A stretch of 64,000 nt of DNA, from assembly GCA_013399695.1 (NCBI GenBank), contig VXAU01002071.1:880091-944090 (forward strand). Reading direction: 5' to 3'. Numbering within the stretch: position 1 is the stretch's first letter; every line of letters begins with the position of its first letter. The notes under the pieces were generated by a model. That model had not been told where the DNA came from. It saw only the letters and a program-made list of their open reading frames with translations, and did not search any database. The DNA comes from Formicarius rufipectus (lineage: Eukaryota > Chordata > Aves > Passeriformes > Formicariidae). Shown here one piece after another: positions 57,891-64,000 of the stretch. The translations under genes were made by a program, and so were the position numbers.

Positions 57891-60800
57891 GTTTTACTCA
57901 CAAGGCAATGCAAAACCATGCTCCTGTCTCACAGAAATGCTCCTGTTATGGGTTTGGGGCAAGCAGAGGAAGCATTTTGGGTTTTAAAAACGTGGGCATT
58001 GAATTCCCTACAAGTATCTCGGGATACCTTTGTTGATGCAAATGCAGTCTGGGCATAAAGAGTGTAAAATTTGATTTCTTCTGCATCTGGAAAAGAGTTG
58101 TCTGAGAAATACCTTAATAGCTTGTAAATATCAATTTTCAAAGCTAATAGAAAGTAAGGGATGTTCAGCTCTTTCATCTTTTGTTGTTATTATCACCTTA
58201 CAGTTTCAGCTCACAGCTTTTCATTGAGTCAGTGCTTTTTACAAGAAGCAAAGAGCTTTTTGATATTGAATTTCATACCTGACTATGTGTTTGCTTCCTA
58301 AGTCAGATTTATGTTAAACATTGAATTTGGTTTGATTTTCAAAATGTTTCAGATGAGCAGATGAAAATCCTAGTTCTTATTTCTCTGCCATTCCTTTGGG
58401 CATCCTTTGCTACGTGTAATACCCCTCACGTTCTTCTTCCCGGAATGGTGTTGCTTATTAAAAGCCTGGATTTTCTGTGCCAGTTGCAGTAGCTGGGGGT
58501 TCATCAGGCCTTGACTTCCAAATATTCAAATTCCTTTGTGGAAGGTGAAAGTGGCTGTTGGGAGAAGGGGGTGGAGAAGCTGCTTCAATTAAGAAGGGAT
58601 TGACCATGCTGCCCAGGGTTGTGTTACTAGAAAAGTGATTTTTAATTGAACCCTAAGCATTCCCTCTCTAGAGAGGGGCTACTGTAAGTTCAAATAGGAG
58701 TAGGAATGCAGGGCATAATTTGGAGGGGGTATTTTTCTGCTTTCTGGTGCTGCTTGGAGAGACCCTCAGATGCTGCATTGATCTGCTATTGACCAGGCTG
58801 ATAAATATCCCCAAGGAAGATTTCAGGCTTGGAATCTCTAAAGAGCAGCTTTTCCAGTGCCTGAGAAGAAGCTCAGAGGAGCATTAATGAGGCTGAGGGC
58901 AGAGCTGGGGAGTCACTGCGGGTGGGGGAGGAGAGCAAAGTGCAGAACTAAAGATTTAAATCCCCTTTACCTTATCACGTGCTAACTGGAGGGTGTGAAC
59001 TCCAAAAGAAAGTACTGATTGAAAAGAGTGTTCCAGATTAACGTAGCTCGGGTTGGAAATTCCAGCTGCTCTGGGGGCTGGCTAGGGATGGCAGTTTAAT
59101 TGAAGGATGGCATTTCCAATGCTGGAACAATCTGGGTTTCCAGCAGGCACGTTGCTGGGTGTGCTGGTGGGCTCTGAAGGAGGATTTGTGTTCAGGAGAG
59201 AAGCTCAAACCTCCCTGTGTGAGGGGAAAGCAGAGGAGGGAGTGAGTGCCTTGGCACTGAGCTGCTGGAGGGAAGCAGCAGCACCTTCAGGGAGCTGAAA
59301 TGCAGGGCTGTGGCTGCTGCTGAGCCTCCAGAGATGCTGCCTGGGCTTGGAGCTGCCAGAGCTGCCCACCAGAGCTCAGCTGGCTCAGCCCCACCGGAGC
59401 AGTGCCCAGGGGAGCAGGAGTTTCATTCCTTTACCTCCAGAACAGGGTCGTTTTAGCCCTTAGATGAAATCTTGGTTGGTTTTTATTCCCCCCTGGAAAG
59501 ATGAAGAGGCAGAACAATGTTCATTCAGTGGAGGGCTTTGGAATTAAAGTGAATTTATTATTGCCAAGCCCTTCAGACATGGGTAAGTGTGACATAACCC
59601 CCCTGCTACTGAGCCCTGCAGCAGTGCCATGGCAGTGGGACAGTGGTCTGGGCTCAGGCAGGTGCAGGTTCCACCCCGTCCTTCACTCAAGTTTGAAGTT
59701 GTTCTTGGAGGATGTTGAGGGGGAGGGAAAACTGCTGAGCTCTGGGAGTTGGAGGCAGAGCAGGAGGTGGGGCAGTGGCAGGAATGAGTTTTCTGTCAAA
59801 AGGGGAGGATGACCCAGTTGGTTTGCACTTCACTTCTCCCCTTGTGTCCCCTGCCAACTGGTTCTCCCTGGGAGGACCCTGCAGGGAGTTTGGGCTTGTC
59901 CAGGTTGGTTGGTTGGTTCTCCATGCCCAGGTGTCCCCTGGCTCTGACTCTGACCATCAGCTGCTCTTCACCTCCTCGTGGTCACCCTGCAGGAACAGCC
60001 TCCCCTGAGGACCTTTCTGCTGCTTTGTTCTCAGTGCTCTTAGTGTGACTCCAGCTGTGCTCTGCCAGGAGTGCCATCCTTGGTTCTCCTGGAGCTTCAT
60101 TATTACTTTTGGGCTGGTTTTATTGTGCCAAAAGTCCTGTGCTAAATGAGACTTTGTAATCCACTGAAGGAAGCCCAAAGCCTTATTTTAAAATGGTGTG
60201 CTTTTTATTTTCCGAAGCATCCTTGGAACAGGCAGAGCACAGAATGTCAGGCTTGGGGAAACAGGAAAAAAACCCCTCCTGAGCTCCTGCACTGGAGAGG
60301 AACCTTCTCTTGTTGTCCTTTAAAGCAGTGCCAGGCTGGTGAGGTGCTTGGCATGACCTTGCAGTTGGAGTGGTGGGTCAGTGGTGTGAGCCCCAGCTCT
60401 GTGTCCCTCCCTGCCCCAGCTCTGTGTCCCCTCCTGCAGCCCCCTTGGGCTCAGCTCAGGTGTTTGGATGTTCTCCAGAGGGGGAACAACTCCCCAGTTG
60501 TTCCCCAGTCCAGTTAACAACTCTGCCAGAGCAGGTTGAGCTGCTGCTCTCCAGGCTTCTGTTGGAGCTGAGCCTTCCAGCCCCTCCTCACCTGCCATGA
60601 CTCTGAGACCCCCCCAAACCAGGTTTATCCTCCAGCCCACCTCACATCCTCCTGTCCATTTCGCAGCTTTTCCTCATGGTTTTTTTTCTGTCGAGATTTG
60701 ATTTTCAACTGGCTAAGAAAAACACCTGCTTCTGCAGGGTCATCCCAAACCCAGGGGGATTCATTTTCTGGTCACAGGGCTCACACTTCCTGTTTGCTTC

Positions 60801-61265
60801 CAAAACAACAGGAAAAAAATGGAAGTGTTCATATAGGAAGCAGGAAATGCTGAGCCTCTCCAAAGGGACTTAATTCTTCTGAAGTGTTTCTTCCAGTGTT
60901 GTCAACCAAAGGGACATAAAACACAGACTTTTGGCAGTTAATTAAAGCCAGTTTTGTTTGTTGTCTCAGTGCTCACCAAGGCTGGAGACCCCTCGGGGGA
61001 AACTCCCTTAGTTCCTGGAAGGTTTTCCCTCACCCTCAGTGCTGCCACAGTGTGTGTATATATATATTTTCTTTATTTATGTATATATTTCTTGGTCCTT
61101 TACATCCTGCACAGAGGCTGCTGTTGTGACCTACAAAGGACAAGCAGGGGCCAGGCACTCTCATTTCTAAAAATACTCTTTTTTACCTTAAATATTTGCA
61201 GTCTGATGTGGCAGCCCTTAACTAGAACTGGGAAAAAAGGTGGATAGAATTAGGGAAACCCACTA

Positions 61266-61400
61266 GAAGTGTCCAAGGCCAGGTTGGATGGGGCTTGGAG
61301 CAACCTGGGCCGGTGGAAGGTGTCCCTGCTCATGGCAGGAGGTGGAACTGGGTGACCTTTAATGCCCCTTCCAGCCCAAACCACTCTGGGATTTAATGAG
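61266..61400 (+). mobile_element. CR1 LINE 3'-end fragment
   Basis: Landmarks GTGTCCAAGGCCAGGTTGGA, GGGGCTTGGAGCAACCTGGG, AGGTGTCCCTGCTCATGGCA, CCTTCCAGCCCAAACCACTC. Heavily 5'-truncated. Confidence 0.88.
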
Positions 61401-62157
61401 AAGAACATTTTGTTATTAAGTGAGAACCCTCTCTTTGTGTTCAATTTTTAAAATAACCATAGAATGGTTTTAGAATCTGATGGTTCTAAAGAGTGATATT
61501 GGAAGAGTTATTTGTGTATTCTTGAGTGTAGACATCCCCCAATTAGAGCGTGGACAGAATATCTGATGTGCTGCAGCTCAGTGAAGGGAAATGAAACTGC
61601 TCTGAAGTGCAAAATAAGAGAGGAAAGACCTGTGAAAAACCAGCATTTGCAGGGGTGGGAAAAATCAGAAAGGAATGGGGGAAAGCCCTGCCTGATGTTG
61701 CATCTGGAGAGTAAATCTGAAATTAAATGAATGCCCTGAAGTCACTGAGGATGGGCAGTGCTGGGCAGGCTGGGGGAGCTCAGAGCACAGGACCAGCTCA
61801 GCAGCAGCTTTTGGGCTGGGGGAACTGGTTGCTCTTTGAGCTGCAGGTCTGTGCCCAGGGCTTGGACTTCCCTGGGACCTCCAGACATCCAGCTGATCCC
61901 ACAGGGTTGCACTGCAGGTGGAGGGTCATCCACTCCCACCATCACTGAGCTTGGGGAAGACCTCCAAGGGCAAGTCCAGCTTCTCTTGGACTCCTCTGTG
62001 GATGGGCTGAGCTTCAGGCATGCCCAGGGAGATGGACCAGGACTTTAACTGGAAACTTCAGTGTCATTCTCCAGCTGTGCTCACCATCAAGCACCACAGA
62101 GATTGCAAAGCCAGGAATTGTTCCCTCACAACCCTGTGTTTTCTCCCACCTTCACAG

Positions 62158-62242
62158 AAAATGAAGGAGTATCTGGAGGGCAGGAACCTGATCACGAAGC
62201 TCCAAGCCAAGCACGACCTTCTCCAGAAGACCCTGGGAGAAA
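62158..62242 (+). CDS. SRGAP2: SRGAP2 coding exon 10 (F-BARx)
   Basis: 28 codons plus one base, about residues 452-479, KMKEYLEGRNLITKLQAKHD to LLQKTLGE. Acceptor TCCCACCTTCACAG, donor GTGAGT (strong). It ends in phase 1, so the next exon, beyond the window or in the terminal gap, must supply two bases. This is the last coding exon visible; the rest of F-BARx, RhoGAP and SH3 are not in the window. The human-specific truncated SRGAP2 paralogues lack the part starting here. Confidence 0.96.
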
Positions 62243-62338
62243 GTGAGTGTGGAACCCCCATCTCTGCTCCCAGCCAGGCATTGGTCAGCAGGGTGTGGCA
62301 GTGCTGGGTTGGGGATTGTGCTGCTTTAGAGTTAAACC

Positions 62339-62993
62339 TGCAGGAGAAATGAATCCAACTCAGAAGGGGATTGCAAGGCAGAACAATTTAATAAAAAATC
62401 ACAAAATGCACTGAGACAGAGGGAAAATGTGTTTGTGCCACCAAAACACCAGATGTGCAGCCCAGCCCAGGGGGGCACGAGCAGGATGGAGCTCACCAAG
62501 CCCTGTGCTGAGCACCACGTGCCCCCCACCCCGAGTTCAAAGTAAAAAGGAAATAAGAAACCTGCTGGTGAAAGTGATGGGTGCAGTCCAGGGGCAGTCC
62601 CGGTCCTGGTGAGGCTCTGCTCCTCCTCTGGATCTGACCAGAGACCCCAGTCCCAAAACCCCAACTGATCTCTGCTTGGGCTCAGATGGGAACGCCCAGT
62701 CCCTCCCCCAGGGGGGAGAGTTTCCCAAGGGGTGATTTACTCTGTGAGGTCAATCCTGGCATATTTTTGGCATCCCTGCTGGCCCCTGAGCAGACATGAC
62801 CTCTCAGGTGGGTGTGGAGGCAGGAAAACTTCCTTATCCCCCAGGAGTTCCCAAACACCCCCCTGTGCCCTGAGGGGTGGGGTGTGCCCTGGGCAGCTGC
62901 TGCCAATGGGCCACGGGGAGCAGCTCATGAGAAAAATGCCACAGAGGGTTTAGAATCCACCCCCACCCGGTGCCAAACTGGTCCTGGCTACTG
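62339..62993 (-). mobile_element. Solo LTR (endogenous retrovirus), copy 2 of a family
   Basis: 655 bp, strongly similar to 11545-12202 from end to end. AAACC lies directly outside both ends (62334-62338 and 62994-62998), consistent with a 5-bp target duplication. On the minus strand the last bases are CTGCA; the first are CAGTAGCC where copy 1 has TGGTGTCC, so the 5' terminal TG looks mutated. An ATTAAA poly(A)-signal variant lies on the minus strand near 62390. Similar minus-strand open frames in both copies (starting MGFWDWGLWSDPEEEQSL) reflect the shared repeat and are not evidence for a gene. It lies 96 bp after exon 10. Confidence 0.72.
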
Positions 62994-63600
62994 AAACCAG
63001 GGCAGTGATGCAGAGTGGCCATGCTCATGTTCTATGACTTTCTGTCCCTGATCTGAGTGATGGAGAAGCCGAGTGACCCACAGGGCTGCTTGATTAGTGG
63101 TGACCCCCACACCATTAATGAATCCCTGCTGTGCCTCAGGGTGGTGCAGGGAGGTGTGTGCCCACCCCTCATCCTCACACCTCCTGCCTGACCCCTTCAC
63201 AATCTCTGCTGGGGCAAAAACTCTTCTTTACAGTTTGCTGATGGGGTGAGAAGCCTTGGTGGGCTGCTCAGAAGTTTCCTTTTGGTGGGAGCTTTGCTCC
63301 AAAGTGATGTCTGTGAGCCCAGGCTTTGATGAGGAGAGCAGCACACCAATTTCAGAGCAGGTCAAATCTGTTGCCTGTCTGGAGGGTTAATGGAGGGGCA
63401 GCAGCCAGAGCTGAATGTGCATGTGCTGGTGGTGGCAGAACAAAGGAAGATTTCTTTCCCTTCATGGTATGGGCAAATCCTGTTGGCCAAAAACACTTAA
63501 GCTGTGCCTCCAAGTTTCCATAGAAACCTCCCTGCCGTGGATTTGCAGAGGAGAAGGTTTTTAACAGCCTAAATGTCAGGTCAGAGGAATGGCTCTGCTC

Positions 63601-63870
63601 CTTGCTGGGTGTGTGCTGGGGGAACTGGGCTGGGTTTGTACTGGGGAAACTGGGCTGAGCTGGGGGAACTGGGCTGGGTTTGTACTGGGGAAACTGGGCT
63701 GGGTTTGTGCTGGGGAACTGGGCTGAGCTGGGGGAACTGGGCTGGGTTTGTACTGGGGAAACTGGGCTGGGTTTGTACTGGGGAAACTGGGCTGGGATTG
63801 TGCTGGGGAACTGGGCTGAGCTTGTGCTGGGGAACTGGGCTGAGCTTGTGCTGGGGAACTGGGCTGAGCT
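63601..63870 (+). repeat. Minisatellite of 18-25-bp G-rich units
   Basis: Units such as CTGGGCTGGGTTTGTACTGG plus GGAAA and shorter GGGCTGAGCTGGGGGAACT forms alternate in a higher-order pattern. The runs of three or four G give G-quadruplex potential on the + strand. The array runs directly into the terminal gap. Confidence 0.92.
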
Positions 63871-64000
63871 NNNNNNNNNNNNNNNNNNNNNNNNNNNNNN
63901 NNNNNNNNNNNNNNNNNNNNNNNNNNNNNNNNNNNNNNNNNNNNNNNNNNNNNNNNNNNNNNNNNNNNNNNNNNNNNNNNNNNNNNNNNNNNNNNNNNNN
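63871..64000. other. Assembly gap (130 N in window) at the right edge
   Basis: N run starting inside the minisatellite and reaching the window end. Its full size is not visible. Confidence 0.97.

Larger units (their letters stand above)
57679..62157 (+). other. SRGAP2: SRGAP2 intron 9
   Basis: 4479 bp, GTAAGG to TCCCACCTTCACAG. It has one CR1 copy close to the donor and another at 61.3 kb, plus a small TA-type tract (61052-61090). 57900-61050 holds no other recognisable element; 58050-58700 is AT-richer than average. Confidence 0.93.
62243..64000 (+). other. SRGAP2: SRGAP2 intron 10 (5' part)
   Basis: Begins GTGAGT and runs off the window. It contains a solo LTR, then 63000-63590 without recognisable features, then a minisatellite and a gap. 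No following srGAP exon was seen. Confidence 0.88.

Noticed and set aside
33829..62242. Assignment to SRGAP1 or SRGAP3 instead of SRGAP2
   Set aside because: Diagnostic stretches (CLDQQCELR, CWNLLLNQ, the TPRSPDST insertion in exon 5, LSAELNLEQSKHEG) agree with SRGAP2 as I remember the family; an alignment would settle it.

Overview
This is vertebrate, almost certainly avian, nuclear genomic DNA. It is intron-dominated, with short exons bounded by GT-AG splice sites. The interspersed repeats are mostly 3' ends of CR1 LINEs, the characteristic bird retrotransposon, plus three solo LTRs of endogenous retroviruses. GC-rich minisatellites and runs of N are common, as on a bird microchromosome in a draft assembly. 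The species cannot be named from the sequence.

One gene explains all the convincing coding sequence: SRGAP2 (SLIT-ROBO Rho GTPase-activating protein 2) on the + strand. Nine exons are present at 33829-34021, 38011-38173, 46353-46415, 48566-48781, 49615-49743, 54794-55015, 56584-56685, 57481-57678 and 62158-62242. They total 1371 nt with no internal stop, and every junction phase agrees. By comparison with mammalian SRGAP2 they are coding exons 2-10, residues about 23-480, which is nearly the whole extended F-BAR (F-BARx) membrane-bending dimerisation domain. The first coding exon (about 22 residues) lies to the left of the window. The end of F-BARx, the RhoGAP domain and the SH3 domain lie to the right.

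Layout: 1-33.8 kb is the 3' part of intron 1. It holds a CpG-rich minisatellite at its left edge, a perfect 168-bp inverted repeat (1899-2066 / 2971-3138), CR1 fragments, a solo LTR at 11.5 kb, a sense-oriented LTR at 25.7-26.3 kb, G-rich minisatellites and a 530-nt gap. From 33.0 to 33.7 kb, just before exon 2, a roughly 95-bp tandem repeat carries a 3'-splice-site-like motif in every unit. From 34 to 57.7 kb are exons 2-9 with introns of 0.8-8.2 kb. They contain CR1 copies, minisatellites, a solo LTR with a 40-bp VNTR ending 70 bp before exon 5, and a 234-nt pure pyrimidine tract before exon 7. From 57.7 to 64 kb are intron 9, exon 10, another solo LTR, and a minisatellite that runs into a terminal gap.

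I found no second protein gene, tRNA, rRNA, CRISPR array or intact transposon. The most interesting signals concern genome structure and RNA processing: the decoy-acceptor array before exon 2, the perfect inverted repeat, the LTR beside exon 5, and an intron-9 read-through that would make a truncated F-BARx protein resembling the human SRGAP2 paralogues.
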